Positions 46,216 through 55,904 of a DNA stretch of 64,000 nucleotides are shown one piece after another; position 1 is the first letter of the stretch; every line of letters begins with the position of its first letter. The notes below the pieces were generated by a model, which saw nothing but the letters and a program-made list of their open reading frames with translations, was not told the DNA's origin and did not search any database. The translations under genes and the position numbers were made by a program. The stretch lies in NCBI GenBank assembly GCA_937928635.1, contig CALFWM010000011.1, positions 62,001 through 126,000 on the forward strand, read 5' to 3'. This DNA is from an uncultured Sulfitobacter sp. (GTDB taxonomy: Bacteria > Pseudomonadota > Alphaproteobacteria > Rhodobacterales > Rhodobacteraceae).

Positions 46216-47253
46216 ATGGCCCGCGCTGCATTTGAAATTGCAGGCCAACGCGTTGCCCCCGGCACCAGCCAAAAGGTTGACCTGCCGGTGTCTTACCTGC
46301 CCGACCACACTCCGGTGAACCTGGCGGTTGAGGTCCATCATGGCAAACGCGCAGGGCCAACGATGTTTGTCTCTGCTGCCGTTCACGGGGATGAGGTGAT
46401 TGGCGTTGAGATCGTGCGCCGGTTGTTGCGCGCGCCGCAACTTGGCAAATTGCGCGGCACATTGCTGGTGATCCCGGTGGTCAACGCCTTTGGTTTTCTG
46501 AACCGGTCGCGCTATCTGCCGGACCGGCGCGATCTGAACCGCTGTTTTCCCGGCTCACCGGGGGGCTCGCTTGGGTCTCGGCTGGCGCATATTTTCCTGA
46601 ACGACGTGGTGCTGCGCTGCGACTTTGGCATTGATCTGCATTCTGCCGCGATCCACCGCACCAACCTGCCACAAGTGCGGGTCTCCCCCTTAGACAAGAT
46701 CACCCACAAAATGGCACTGGATTTTGGAGCGCCTGTGGTGCTGACCTCGCCTTTGCGCGACGGGTCCTTGCGTGCGGTCGCGGCAGAGCATGGCACGCCT
46801 GTTGTGCTTTATGAGGCGGGCGAAGGGTTGCGGTTTGATGAAATGGCGGTGCGCGCGGGCCTTGCGGGCATTTTGCGGGTGATGCGCGGGGCCGATATGG
46901 TGCCGGCCAAAGGGATCGCGCGCGCACGGGCCCGCCCCTACATCTGTTCGGCATCCCGCTGGCTGCGCGCGCCTGCGGGCGGTTTGCTGCGCACCTTTCG
47001 GGCCGAGGGCGAAGTGGTGGAGAAAGGCGATGTGCTTGCCACCGTTTCTGACCCCTTTGGCACGACGGAGCATGACCTGCTGGCCCCCTCTGGCGGTATT
47101 CTGATTGGCCGTGCAATCCTGCCGGTGGTCAATGAGGGTGACGCGATTTTTCACCTCGCAGCGCTCAGCCCCAAAGCCGCAGACGACACGGTGGAAGGTC
47201 TGGCACTGCAGTTGGAAAGCGACCCGTTGTTTGACGAAGATGAGATCATCTGA
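46216..47253 (+). CDS. succinylglutamate desuccinylase/aspartoacylase family protein
   Basis: 345 residues, zinc carboxypeptidase fold. Metal-site motifs: SAAVHGDEVIGVEIVRRLLR (HxxE) and GIDLHSAAIHRTNLPQVRV (HSA). PVVNAFGFLNRSRYLPDRRD is the substrate loop. A C-terminal biotinyl-like hairpin domain (AEGEVVEKGDVLATVSDPFG) is present as in the M14-type M14_ASTE/ASPA subgroup. The substrate could be an N-acyl amino acid; trpE just upstream does not clarify it. Confidence 0.88.
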   Translation: MARAAFEIAGQRVAPGTSQKVDLPVSYLPDHTPVNLAVEVHHGKRAGPTMFVSAAVHGDEVIGVEIVRRLLRAPQLGKLRGTLLVIPVVNAFGFLNRSRYLPDRRDLNRCFPGSPGGSLGSRLAHIFLNDVVLRCDFGIDLHSAAIHRTNLPQVRVSPLDKITHKMALDFGAPVVLTSPLRDGSLRAVAAEHGTPVVLYEAGEGLRFDEMAVRAGLAGILRVMRGADMVPAKGIARARARPYICSASRWLRAPAGGLLRTFRAEGEVVEKGDVLATVSDPFGTTEHDLLAPSGGILIGRAILPVVNEGDAIFHLAALSPKAADDTVEGLALQLESDPLFDEDEII

Positions 47254-47338
47254 CGACCACCACCCCAAATTCGGCAGGTCACACGCATTGGCCGCACCCT
47301 CTATTCGGCTACCTGTTTGCCAGACAGGAGAGACGTAA

Positions 47339-47845
47339 ATGTACAAATCACTTTGTTTTGCAGGATTTCTGTGTGTCGCAAGTGCCGCGCAGGCGGACCT
47401 TGACGTGCGCTTTGACGAAGGCGCGCCAAAAGATCGCTTTACCTTTACCAACACCGCAGATTGCGCCATGGGCCCGGCCCGCGTGACCCTTGATCTGGGT
47501 GCGGCCCCTGCCGGTCTGATCTTTGACGTCACCGCAAACGGCGCGGGCGTTGAGGTTTTTCAGCCCTTTGAGGTTGTTGCAGGGGCGGAGATGCTCAACG
47601 CCTTGCCCGTTGTCCGCGACGGCCAATCCGCAATTACGCTGGATTTGTCTGGCCTGGCCAAAGGGGCCAGCGTGGCCTTTACCATAGATGTGGACGACAC
47701 AGGCGGGGGGCGCGAAATCACGGTAAGCGGGTCAGAAATTGCCGGAGCTGTGGTCGTTCTTGAACAGGCGGACACCCGCACAACGGCATCCTTTGGTGAA
47801 ACTGCAACCGCTCATGTCACGACCATCGCCTGTCAGGCCAGGTGA
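47339..47845 (+). CDS. small secreted protein of unknown function
   Basis: 168 residues: signal peptide about 1-20 (MYKSLCFAGFLCVASAAQAD), then a beta-rich Asp/Gly/Ala-rich domain with two cysteines (C42 in NTADCAMGPARV and C166 near the end, TTIACQAR) that could form one disulfide. ATG 47339 follows ACAGGAGAG. The composition recalls exported matrix or adhesion proteins. I do not recognise a family with confidence. Confidence 0.75.
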   Translation: MYKSLCFAGFLCVASAAQADLDVRFDEGAPKDRFTFTNTADCAMGPARVTLDLGAAPAGLIFDVTANGAGVEVFQPFEVVAGAEMLNALPVVRDGQSAITLDLSGLAKGASVAFTIDVDDTGGGREITVSGSEIAGAVVVLEQADTRTTASFGETATAHVTTIACQAR

Positions 47846-48256
47846 CCACCCAGGGTCAGAGCCCATTCATCCTGCGCTTCAAACACCGTGTCATTTTGTC
47901 GGAGCGCCATTTATACCACGCAAAGTCCGCAAAGGAACTTCTTTAAGAGGGGGCATTATTAGGATTGCCTACAGGAACACCGCAACCCTGTTGGTGATTT
48001 ACGCCCCTGGCGGTTTTGGTAAGAATGCCGGAACGATCCAGACTTTTCCGACGATCCTGAAGTGGGTATCAACGACAGCAATTCAGATTGCCATGTCAGC
48101 GATTTCATCAATCTGGCGGAGTCCAAAGGACACATTTACAAGGCTACCCACCCCGTTGCGCGCCGAAACCGCAGCGACCAGGTGTTTGAAATTGGCGGGC
48201 ACCCGACGAACAGTCAGAAAGCAGTCGCGCAAACGCAATTGGCCGGGGTAACGCGC
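47846..48256. other. gene-free stretch, possibly remnant coding sequence
   Basis: Several short frames overlap here (for example around 47960-48180) and composition is coding-like, but each is broken by stops and none has a start signal. No family recognised. It separates the convergent 47339 gene and the deacetylase gene. Confidence 0.5.
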
Positions 48257-50254
48257 CTATTGTTCGCGCGTCAGCACCGCCGAAATCGGGGCCAGCGCAA
48301 CCTTGCCCGCGCGGTCCTGCAAACCCCATAGCAACAGGGCGGACACGGTGTCGGGGCGCAAACGGCCCAGCATGACAACGGCACCTTCCTGCCCCGCTTT
48401 GAACGCAGCCTGATCTAGGAAGCGACGGATCACCCGTGCGGTTTGGTCTTTGCTGTCAAAATCGCGAAAGATCGGTTCAGCCGGCACGCCCTCTTTGCGC
48501 GCAAGTTTGGGCATCGTGTTGAGCCCCTTGTCCTGCGTCAGCAATCCAAGGCCGGATTGCGCCAGAATGGCTGTCACCTGATCGGACACATCGCGCGACC
48601 CTTGCAGCCCCCCCTTGGTGCCCTCAAGCACCCCAACAACACCGTCCATTTTGGGCAGAATGACACCCAACGCCGTTTCGGCATCACTGGGCAGCGCCCC
48701 TTCGGGCAGGTCAACCAATGCCATCACTTCCAACCCTTCGCCGCGATAGATTGCCATGCGTTCGGCGGCGTCTTTCAGGTTGGTGTCCACCGCAAAGCTC
48801 AGCGGATAGGGAAAGCTGCGCAGGGCGGCAATGCCCTCGGCCCCTGAGACAATAGAACTGCCATCGTCAATCAGAACGATGCTCATCAGCGGTTTTCCGG
48901 ATGCGTTTTCAAAGGCTTGCGCGTATTTCTGGATGGCGGGCGCGTGGCTGGTATCTACGCTGACCTCATTGGCGACCTGCACCTCTTCTTCCGGGGTGGT
49001 CTCTTCACCGGCAAGCCGATTGACAATCACGCCGTTGTTGCGATCCGTCAGGGTGGTTGACGGCGTGCCCAACGCACGGCGCACAATACCGGAGCGCTGT
49101 GTGGGAAGCGCCTGTGCGGTGGGGCGCTCTGCGGTATCTTCCGGCCCAACATCCGCCTGCGTTCTGTCCACTTGCGCAAACTCGACTTCGGCTGTGTCAG
49201 AAGGTGTGGTAACGGCAGGCTCAGCGGAGGGTGCTTGGGCTGTTACAACATTTGTTGCAGTTTCTTCAGATGTGATCTCATCACTTTCCAAAACATCCGC
49301 CGCACCCTGTGACACCCGCACCTCTGGTGTGGCGTTGGCTTGCGTCTCCAAACTTGCCGTCTTGACCGGCGCGCTCACATTCGCTTGGCCAGCCTGCGCG
49401 ACAACATCTTGCGCCACGTCTTTCGCCACGGTTTCCTGCGCGACCTGCGGCACAACATCCGCCCCGGGGACAGAGACGGTTTGCACACCTGTGTCAATCC
49501 GCGTCCGGTCAAGCAAGATGTTGCGCACGGCGGCTGGAATCTCAAGCGGCACGAGCTTCACTGCTTCTGGTTCATCGGTATTTTGGGCCACCTCAGCGCG
49601 CGGCGCGGGGGTGGTGCTGCCGGCCAACTCTGGCGCGTTGCCAATTGCGGCGGGCGCTTGAGGCGCACGCGGTGTTGCGGCGGCGACAACGGCCTGTGCC
49701 GGGGCACTGGTGATCGCGGTTTGTGCCGTTTCAGTGCCGTTTTGGGCGGCGGGCTGTGCCGGGTCATCAAAACCACCTGCCACCTGTTCTTTGGTGGGCG
49801 GAGGCGGTGCGGCGGGTTGGGTGTTGATGGCCAGCGTTTCACTTTGCGGCGCAATCGGCGCAACGGCCTGTGGTGCGGCCACAACCGGTGTCTCTGCATC
49901 AACGCTCAGGTCGGCGGATACCGCACCCTCTGCCGGGGCCTGCAACCCATCAACCACACCCGTCTGCGGTTGGACTGCACTGGCCAGTGTTTCAGGCTCC
50001 AGCCCGGAAACACCGTCTGCCTCGGGCACTTGGGATTGTGGTGCCACCTGCCCGGTCACGGGGGCGCGGTCAGTGGCGCTGGCCGATTCGCCGCTGGTGG
50101 CCTGCACCACCCGCGCGGGCGCTTGGGCCGCATCGGGGGCCGCATCTGACACCACAGGGCCCACCGGCAATGGGGCCAACACAGAGGCCACGCCCGTCAC
50201 GCCAAGTCCCACAACGCCGCCCCAAAGTATCCCACTCAGAAATCCGCGTGCCAT
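48257..50254 (-). CDS. divergent polysaccharide deacetylase (YibQ-type) with long periplasmic linker
   Basis: 665 residues from ATG 50254 (MARGFLSGILWGGVVGLGVT). One N-terminal transmembrane helix, then about 400 residues of Ala/Pro/Val/Gln-rich disordered linker, then the deacetylase-like domain (about 430-665): IVLIDDGSSIV, LSFAVDTNLKDAAERMAIYR, EVMALVDLPEG and GLLTQDKGLNTM. Family members are inner-membrane proteins near envelope genes; many lack the complete metal site. It is divergent from trpG. Substrate unproven. Confidence 0.85.
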   Translation of the reverse strand: MARGFLSGILWGGVVGLGVTGVASVLAPLPVGPVVSDAAPDAAQAPARVVQATSGESASATDRAPVTGQVAPQSQVPEADGVSGLEPETLASAVQPQTGVVDGLQAPAEGAVSADLSVDAETPVVAAPQAVAPIAPQSETLAINTQPAAPPPPTKEQVAGGFDDPAQPAAQNGTETAQTAITSAPAQAVVAAATPRAPQAPAAIGNAPELAGSTTPAPRAEVAQNTDEPEAVKLVPLEIPAAVRNILLDRTRIDTGVQTVSVPGADVVPQVAQETVAKDVAQDVVAQAGQANVSAPVKTASLETQANATPEVRVSQGAADVLESDEITSEETATNVVTAQAPSAEPAVTTPSDTAEVEFAQVDRTQADVGPEDTAERPTAQALPTQRSGIVRRALGTPSTTLTDRNNGVIVNRLAGEETTPEEEVQVANEVSVDTSHAPAIQKYAQAFENASGKPLMSIVLIDDGSSIVSGAEGIAALRSFPYPLSFAVDTNLKDAAERMAIYRGEGLEVMALVDLPEGALPSDAETALGVILPKMDGVVGVLEGTKGGLQGSRDVSDQVTAILAQSGLGLLTQDKGLNTMPKLARKEGVPAEPIFRDFDSKDQTARVIRRFLDQAAFKAGQEGAVVMLGRLRPDTVSALLLWGLQDRAGKVALAPISAVLTREQ

Positions 50255-50428
50255 ATCGCAACTCCGCTCTTTGCCTTTGCGCACAGTGATGCACGCCTGC
50301 TGCCGTAACTTGGGCTTTGTCACACTTGACCTGCCTGCCCAAGCCTGAACATGTACCCAAAACATTTACCGCGCGCCAGTGCGGTTTCACCAGTCCCCTG
50401 ACGGGCCCAACGGACAAAGAATTGCCCT

Positions 50429-51010
50429 GTGTTGCTGCTTATAGATAACTACGACAGCTTTACCTACAATCTTGTACACTACCTTGGCGGGTTGGGAGCA
50501 GATGTTGCGGTGCACCGCAATGATCGGCTGAGTGTTGCCGATGCCCTTGCGATGAACCCTGCGGGCATCCTTTTGTCCCCCGGCCCCTGTGACCCGGATC
50601 AGGCGGGCATCTGCCTCGACCTGACCCTCGCGGCGGCGAAGGCGCAGATCCCACTCTTGGGGGTCTGTCTGGGGCATCAGACCCTTGGCCAGGCCTTTGG
50701 CGGCAAGGTTGTGCGCGCAGGCGACATCGTGCACGGCAAGCTGGGGCAGATGCATCACACAAATACTGGCGTCTTTACAGGGCTGCCCACGCCATTTGCC
50801 GCGACACGCTATCATTCGCTGGTCGTCGAACGGGACAGCCTGCCCGAGTGTCTGGAGATCACCGCAGCGCTGGAGGATGGCACCATCATGGGCCTGCAAC
50901 ACCGCGAATTGCCATTACACGGCGTGCAGTTTCACCCCGAGTCCATCCGCTCGGAGCATGGCCACGCCCTGCTACAAAACTTTGTCAACGCCATGAAGGT
51001 GCCCGTATGA
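50429..51010 (+). CDS. trpG: anthranilate synthase component II
   Basis: 193-residue class I glutamine amidotransferase. The nucleophile is C79-type [34 protein letters not shown] holds the His and Glu. GTG start at 50429 ([20 protein letters not shown]), since no ATG fits the conserved N-terminus. Stop overlaps the trpD start (ATGA). It supplies ammonia to TrpE and could also serve PabB. Confidence 0.95.
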   Translation: MLLLIDNYDSFTYNLVHYLGGLGADVAVHRNDRLSVADALAMNPAGILLSPGPCDPDQAGICLDLTLAAAKAQIPLLGVCLGHQTLGQAFGGKVVRAGDIVHGKLGQMHHTNTGVFTGLPTPFAATRYHSLVVERDSLPECLEITAALEDGTIMGLQHRELPLHGVQFHPESIRSEHGHALLQNFVNAMKVPV

Positions 51011-52023
51011 GCGATACCCTCAAACCCCTGATTGATGCCGCCGCCAATGGCCCGCTGACCCGGGCACAGGCGACCGCCGCCTTTGAAGTGCTGTTTGACG
51101 GGGCCGCGACCCCCAGCCAGATTGGCGGATTACTGATGGCCCTGCGCACGCGCGGCGAAACGGTCGATGAATATGCCGCCGCCGCCAGCGTGATGCGCGC
51201 CAAATGCCACGCGGTAAAGGCTCCGGCGGGGGCGATGGACATTGTTGGCACCGGCGGCGATGGCAAGGGCACGCTGAACATCTCCACCGCCACGGCTTTT
51301 GTGGTGGCAGGTGCAGGCGTGGTGGTGGCCAAACACGGCAACCGCAACCTCAGCTCCAAATCAGGGGCCGCCGACGCGCTGACCCAGATGGGTCTGAACG
51401 TGATGGTCGGGCCCAGGGTGGTGGAGCGCGAGTTGGCAGAGGCCGGCATCGGCTTTATGATGGCCCCCATGCACCATCCGGCGATTGCCCATGTGATGCC
51501 CACCCGCTCCGAGCTGGGCACACGTACGATTTTCAACATTCTGGGTCCCCTGACCAACCCGGCTGGGGTCAAACGCCAACTGACCGGCGCGTTTTCGCGT
51601 GATCTGATCGTGAATATGGCGGAAACCCTGCGCGCACTGGGGTCTGAAAAGGCCTGGTTGGTGCATGGGTCTGATGGCACGGATGAACTGACCATCACCG
51701 GGGTCAGCTGGGTTGCCGGGCTGTCAGATGGTGCCGTGCACGAATTTGAAGTGCACCCGGAGGACGCAGGCCTGCCCGTGCATCCGTTTGAGGATATCAT
51801 CGGCGGCGCACCCGAAGAAAACGCACGCGACTTTGGCGCTCTGTTGGAAGGGACACGATCGGCCTACCGCGATGCGGTGTTGCTCAATGCGGCGGCGGCA
51901 TTGGTTGTGGCGGATGCTGCCCCTGATCTGAAAGCCGGGGTTGAAATGGCCGCCACCAGCATTGATTCCGGCGCGGCTCAGGCGAAAATCCGCAAGGTCG
52001 CAGAGGTCAGCCAGACCAAATGA
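51007..52023 (+). CDS. trpD: anthranilate phosphoribosyltransferase
   Basis: 338 residues. PRPP-binding [20 protein letters not shown] and [20 protein letters not shown], plus the DxxEE-type [12 protein letters not shown], are canonical. The start overlaps trpG and the stop overlaps ung (both ATGA), making one coupled operon. A longer in-frame extension upstream lies inside trpG and is not used. Confidence 0.96.
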   Translation: MSDTLKPLIDAAANGPLTRAQATAAFEVLFDGAATPSQIGGLLMALRTRGETVDEYAAAASVMRAKCHAVKAPAGAMDIVGTGGDGKGTLNISTATAFVVAGAGVVVAKHGNRNLSSKSGAADALTQMGLNVMVGPRVVERELAEAGIGFMMAPMHHPAIAHVMPTRSELGTRTIFNILGPLTNPAGVKRQLTGAFSRDLIVNMAETLRALGSEKAWLVHGSDGTDELTITGVSWVAGLSDGAVHEFEVHPEDAGLPVHPFEDIIGGAPEENARDFGALLEGTRSAYRDAVLLNAAAALVVADAAPDLKAGVEMAATSIDSGAAQAKIRKVAEVSQTK

Positions 52024-52688
52024 CCCTTGATACATCGCGATTGGGGGCCTGGGGCGATCTGCCGTTTTTTCAGCACGACCTGCCCGGTCTTGCGACCCGG
52101 ATTGCCGATGAACCACGCGCGGTTTACCCGCCCAGCCGACAGATTTTCCATGCCTTGGAACGCACACAACCGGAGGCGGTCAAGGTGGTGATCCTGGGCC
52201 AGGACCCCTATCACACCAAAGGCAAGGCAGATGGGCTGGCGTTTTCCATCACCCGTGATTTTGATGGGCGTCTGGACAGTCTTGGCAATATTTTCAAAGA
52301 GTTGGAAACTGATTTTGGCATCATTCGCACCCGGACGGACCTGGGTGATTGGGCCGATCAAGGGGTTTTGCTGCTCAATACCATCCTCACGGTCCCGCAA
52401 GGCAAGGCAAAGGGGCACGCCAAGTTAGGGTGGCAAAAACTGACCACCCAAATCCTGTCTCACCTCGCGCAGCGCCCGCGCGCCTACCTGCTCTGGGGCA
52501 ATCCCGCACAAAAGGCCGCGCAAGATGTGGACGTAGCACAGAACCTCAAGATTGAGACAAAACACCCCTCGCCCCTCTCGGCCTATGGCGGGTTTTTCGG
52601 CTCACGTCCGTTCAGCCGCACAGATGCATGGTTGCACAGCCAGGGGCATAGGCCCATAAACTGGGGCGACCCGGAGAGCCAAAAATGA
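52020..52688 (+). CDS. ung: uracil-DNA glycosylase
   Basis: Family 1 UDG, 222 residues: [20 protein letters not shown] (catalytic D62, water-activating H65), [21 protein letters not shown] and the C-terminal [17 protein letters not shown], where the His/Ser contact uracil. It is inserted between trpD and trpC with 4-bp overlaps on both sides. LexA lies downstream in the same cluster, but nothing shows shared control. Confidence 0.96.
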   Translation: MTLDTSRLGAWGDLPFFQHDLPGLATRIADEPRAVYPPSRQIFHALERTQPEAVKVVILGQDPYHTKGKADGLAFSITRDFDGRLDSLGNIFKELETDFGIIRTRTDLGDWADQGVLLLNTILTVPQGKAKGHAKLGWQKLTTQILSHLAQRPRAYLLWGNPAQKAAQDVDVAQNLKIETKHPSPLSAYGGFFGSRPFSRTDAWLHSQGHRPINWGDPESQK

Positions 52689-53497
52689 CCCAAACCGTCC
52701 TAGACAAGATCAAAGCCTACAAGCTGGAGGAAATCGCCGCTGACAAACTGGCCAAACCCCTTGCTGAGGTTGAGGCGGAGGCACAGGCGGCCTCCCCCGT
52801 CCGTCCCTTTACCGATGCGCTCCACAACGCCTCGCGCGAGGGCTATGGGTTGATTGCTGAGGTCAAAAAAGCCAGCCCGTCCAAAGGGTTGATCCGCGCT
52901 GATTTTGACCCGGCAACGCTGGCGGCGGCCTATGCGGCGGGGGGGGCGACCTGTCTGTCTGTGCTGACGGACGCGCCCAGTTTTCAGGGCGCGAAAGAAT
53001 ACCTGCAACAAGCCCGCGCGGCCTGTGATCTGCCCGTCCTGCGCAAGGATTTTATGTATGACACCTATCAGGTAGCCGAGGCCCGCGCGCTGGGGGCCGA
53101 TTGCATTTTGATTGTCATGGCATCGGTTTCTGATGCCCAGGCTGCGGAGCTGGAAGAGGCGGCAACCGAATGGGGCATGGACGCGCTGATTGAGGTGCAT
53201 GACGCCGAAGAACTGGCGCGCGCCAGCAGTCTGAAAAGCCGCCTGCTGGGCATCAACAACCGCAACCTCAAGACGTTTGAAACAACACTGGACACAACGC
53301 GCACCTTGTCCAAACTGGTGCCTGCGGACCGCATCATCGTGTCAGAATCCGGGTTAAGTGGGCCAAAAGAGCTGGCTGAGATGGCCATGTATGGCGCGCG
53401 GGTTTTCCTGATTGGTGAAAGCCTGATGCGCGAAGATGATGTCGAAAGCGCCACCCGTAGACTGTTGGCAAACCCCCTGATGGCCGGAGGCATGTGA
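52685..53497 (+). CDS. trpC: indole-3-glycerol phosphate synthase
   Basis: 270-residue TIM barrel. Motifs: [60 protein letters not shown] and [18 protein letters not shown]. Complete and normal length; monofunctional (no TrpF). Overlaps ung at its start and moaC at its stop (TGATG). Confidence 0.97.
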   Translation: MTQTVLDKIKAYKLEEIAADKLAKPLAEVEAEAQAASPVRPFTDALHNASREGYGLIAEVKKASPSKGLIRADFDPATLAAAYAAGGATCLSVLTDAPSFQGAKEYLQQARAACDLPVLRKDFMYDTYQVAEARALGADCILIVMASVSDAQAAELEEAATEWGMDALIEVHDAEELARASSLKSRLLGINNRNLKTFETTLDTTRTLSKLVPADRIIVSESGLSGPKELAEMAMYGARVFLIGESLMREDDVESATRRLLANPLMAGGM

Positions 53498-53970
53498 TGG
53501 CGCTGACCCATTTTGACAGTGAGGGCGCAGCGCGCATGGTGGATGTCTCTGACAAAGACATCACCGCGCGTATTGCCGTGGCCGAAAACCACATTAAGAT
53601 GCAGCACGAAACCTTTGATATCATTACCGAAGGGCGCGCAAAAAAGGGCGATGTTCTGGGTGTTGCGCGACTGGCTGGCATCATGGCGGCCAAACAAACC
53701 GCAACATTGATCCCTCTGTGTCATCCCCTGCCGATTACTAAGGTCAGTGTTGAGCTGGTGCCAGACGCTGATCTGCCCGGTATCCGTATTTCTGCAACCG
53801 TGAAAACCACGGGGCAAACCGGGGTTGAGATGGAGGCCCTGACGGCTGCATCTGTTGCGGCGTTGACCGTGTACGACATGTGCAAAGCGGTCGATAAAGA
53901 CATGGAGATCAGCGGGTTACACGTCGTTCTTAAGGATGGCGGCAAATCTGGCCGATACGAAGCACCATGA
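53497..53970 (+). CDS. moaC: cyclic pyranopterin monophosphate synthase
   Basis: 157 residues. ATG 53497 overlaps the trpC stop. MoaC signatures: [40 protein letters not shown] and [13 protein letters not shown] with the catalytic lysine. It forms cPMP in molybdenum cofactor synthesis together with MoaA, which is not in the window. Confidence 0.97.
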   Translation: MALTHFDSEGAARMVDVSDKDITARIAVAENHIKMQHETFDIITEGRAKKGDVLGVARLAGIMAAKQTATLIPLCHPLPITKVSVELVPDADLPGIRISATVKTTGQTGVEMEALTAASVAALTVYDMCKAVDKDMEISGLHVVLKDGGKSGRYEAP

Positions 53971-55139
53971 TCTCGGTGGCTGAGGCGCTTGCCGAGGTTC
54001 TTGCCCTCGCCAACCCGCTTAACGTTGAGAAAATTCCCCTGCGCAACGCCGCAGGCCGCGTGATGGTGCGCAATGTTGCAGCAACGCGCACCCAGCCCCC
54101 TTTTGCCGCGTCCTCCATGGATGGTTACGCCCTGCGCCATGCCGAGGTTGAACCGGACGCGATGTTCAAAGTGGTTGGTGAAGCCGCAGCGGGCCATCGT
54201 TATGAAGGGGATGTGCGCCCCGGTCAGGCCGTGCGCATTTTTACCGGCGCGCCGGTGCCAGAGGGCGCTGATTTTGTTGTCATTCAGGAGGATGTCACAC
54301 GCCGGGGCGATCTGATTACTCTGGGCCACACCATTGGAACCAAAGACAATATTCGCCCCGCTGGCGGGGACTTCGCCAAAGGACAGATGCTTGACGCGCC
54401 GCGCCTTCTGCGCCCGGCTGACATCGCCTTGCTGGCCTCGATGAATATTGCACAGGTGCCCGTCAGCCGCAAACCCAAGGTGGCGATCATGGCGACCGGG
54501 GATGAATTGGTGCAACCCGGGGAAAAACCGGGGCAGGATCAGATTATTGCCTCCAACAGTTACGGATTGGCAGCCCTGTGCGAGGGGTTGGGCGCTGACG
54601 TGCGCCTGTTGCCCGTCGCGCGCGACACCACAGCGTCCCTGAAACAGGCGTTTGGGCTGGCGCAGGGGGCAGATTTGATCATCACCATTGGCGGTGCCTC
54701 CGTTGGTGATCACGACCTTGTGGCCCCCGTTGCGGCGGAAATGGGCATGCAGCAATCGTTTTATAAAGTGGCCATGCGCCCCGGCAAACCCCTGATGGCC
54801 GGGCGCCTGCACGGGGCCGCAATGATCGGCCTGCCCGGCAATCCGGTGTCCGCCATGGTCTGTGGCACGGTGTTTGTGGCCCCGATGTTGCGCAAAATGC
54901 TGGGGCTGCGCGACGTTTCGGAAACCCCGCAGCAGGCCCCCTTGGCAAAACCCCTGCCCGCCAACGGCCCCCGCACCCATTACATGCGCGCCCAGCTGAA
55001 AAACGGCAGCCTAAGCGCGGCAGACAGTCAGGACAGCTCCTTGTTGAGCGTTTTATCAACCGCAAACGCCTTGTTGATACGTCCGCCCCACGACCCGCCG
55101 CGTGATATTGGCGACAGTTTACCCTATCTGCCAATCTGA
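53967..55139 (+). CDS. moeA: molybdopterin molybdenumtransferase
   Basis: 390 residues; inserts molybdate into adenylylated molybdopterin. Motifs: [54 protein letters not shown] and [19 protein letters not shown]. Normal length with the four-domain MoeA order. Overlaps moaC (ATGA); a 66-bp gap with a LexA-regulated promoter separates lexA. Confidence 0.96.
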   Translation: MISVAEALAEVLALANPLNVEKIPLRNAAGRVMVRNVAATRTQPPFAASSMDGYALRHAEVEPDAMFKVVGEAAAGHRYEGDVRPGQAVRIFTGAPVPEGADFVVIQEDVTRRGDLITLGHTIGTKDNIRPAGGDFAKGQMLDAPRLLRPADIALLASMNIAQVPVSRKPKVAIMATGDELVQPGEKPGQDQIIASNSYGLAALCEGLGADVRLLPVARDTTASLKQAFGLAQGADLIITIGGASVGDHDLVAPVAAEMGMQQSFYKVAMRPGKPLMAGRLHGAAMIGLPGNPVSAMVCGTVFVAPMLRKMLGLRDVSETPQQAPLAKPLPANGPRTHYMRAQLKNGSLSAADSQDSSLLSVLSTANALLIRPPHDPPRDIGDSLPYLPI

Positions 55140-55144
55140 ACCTG

Positions 55145-55173
55145 TTGACACAAAACAAGAACATCCCTAGAAC
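55145..55173 (+). promoter_or_regulatory. lexA promoter with LexA box
   Basis: TTGACA (55145-55150) and TAGAAC (55168-55173) are 17 bp apart. GAAC-ATCCCTA-GAAC (55159-55173) matches the alphaproteobacterial SOS box GAAC-N7-GAAC and overlaps the -10, which would allow autorepression. Confidence 0.85.
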
Positions 55174-55205
55174 AAAGCAAAACTATGTTCGATGAGGGAT
55201 GACGC

Positions 55206-55904
55206 ATGCTGACCAAAAAACAACTCGATCTGTTGGCCTTTATTCACAAACGGGTGCAGCGCGATGGCGTACCACCCAGCTTTGATGAGATGAAGCTGGC
55301 GCTGGACTTGCGGTCTAAATCAGGGATTCACAGGCTGATCACTGCATTGGAAGAACGCGGATTTATCCGCCGTCTGGCCCACCGTGCCCGCGCGATTGAG
55401 GTGGTCAAATTGCCCGAAAGCCTGGGCGGTGCGCCCAGCAGCGGATTTACCCCGCGTGTGATTGAGGGCGACCGCCCGGATGTGCCGCCCCCCGCCGCCG
55501 CACAGCCGGTTGAAAACAGCGGTGCGATGAACCTGCCGATGATGGGCCGCATCGCTGCCGGTGTCCCGATTGAGGCGATCAGTGAGGTTGCCAGCACGGT
55601 ATCCGTGCCCAGCGGCATGGTTGGCGCCGGGCAGCACTATGCGCTTGAGGTCAAAGGGGATTCGATGATCAATGCCGGCATCAACAGTGGTGATGTGGTG
55701 GTGATCCGCGAAACAACGGTGGCGGACAATGGCGATATTGTCGTCGCGTTGGTTGAGGATCACGAGGCCACGCTTAAAACCTTTAAGCAGCAGGGCACCT
55801 CCATCGCGCTTGAGGCGGCAAACCCGGCGTTTGAAACCCGCGTGTTTTCCTCGGACCGGGTGAAGGTTCAGGGCGTTTTGGTCGGGTTGATCCGCACCTA
55901 CTGA
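55206..55904 (+). CDS. lexA: LexA repressor
   Basis: 232 residues, SOS repressor and self-cleaving protease. N-terminal winged helix ([20 protein letters not shown]), cleavage site A118-G119 ([11 protein letters not shown]), nucleophile S153 (GDSMINAGI) and general base K191 (EATLKTF). The alpha-type linker between domains is longer than in E. coli. It is convergent with comEC, which it overlaps by 7 bp. Confidence 0.96.
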   Translation: MLTKKQLDLLAFIHKRVQRDGVPPSFDEMKLALDLRSKSGIHRLITALEERGFIRRLAHRARAIEVVKLPESLGGAPSSGFTPRVIEGDRPDVPPPAAAQPVENSGAMNLPMMGRIAAGVPIEAISEVASTVSVPSGMVGAGQHYALEVKGDSMINAGINSGDVVVIRETTVADNGDIVVALVEDHEATLKTFKQQGTSIALEAANPAFETRVFSSDRVKVQGVLVGLIRTY

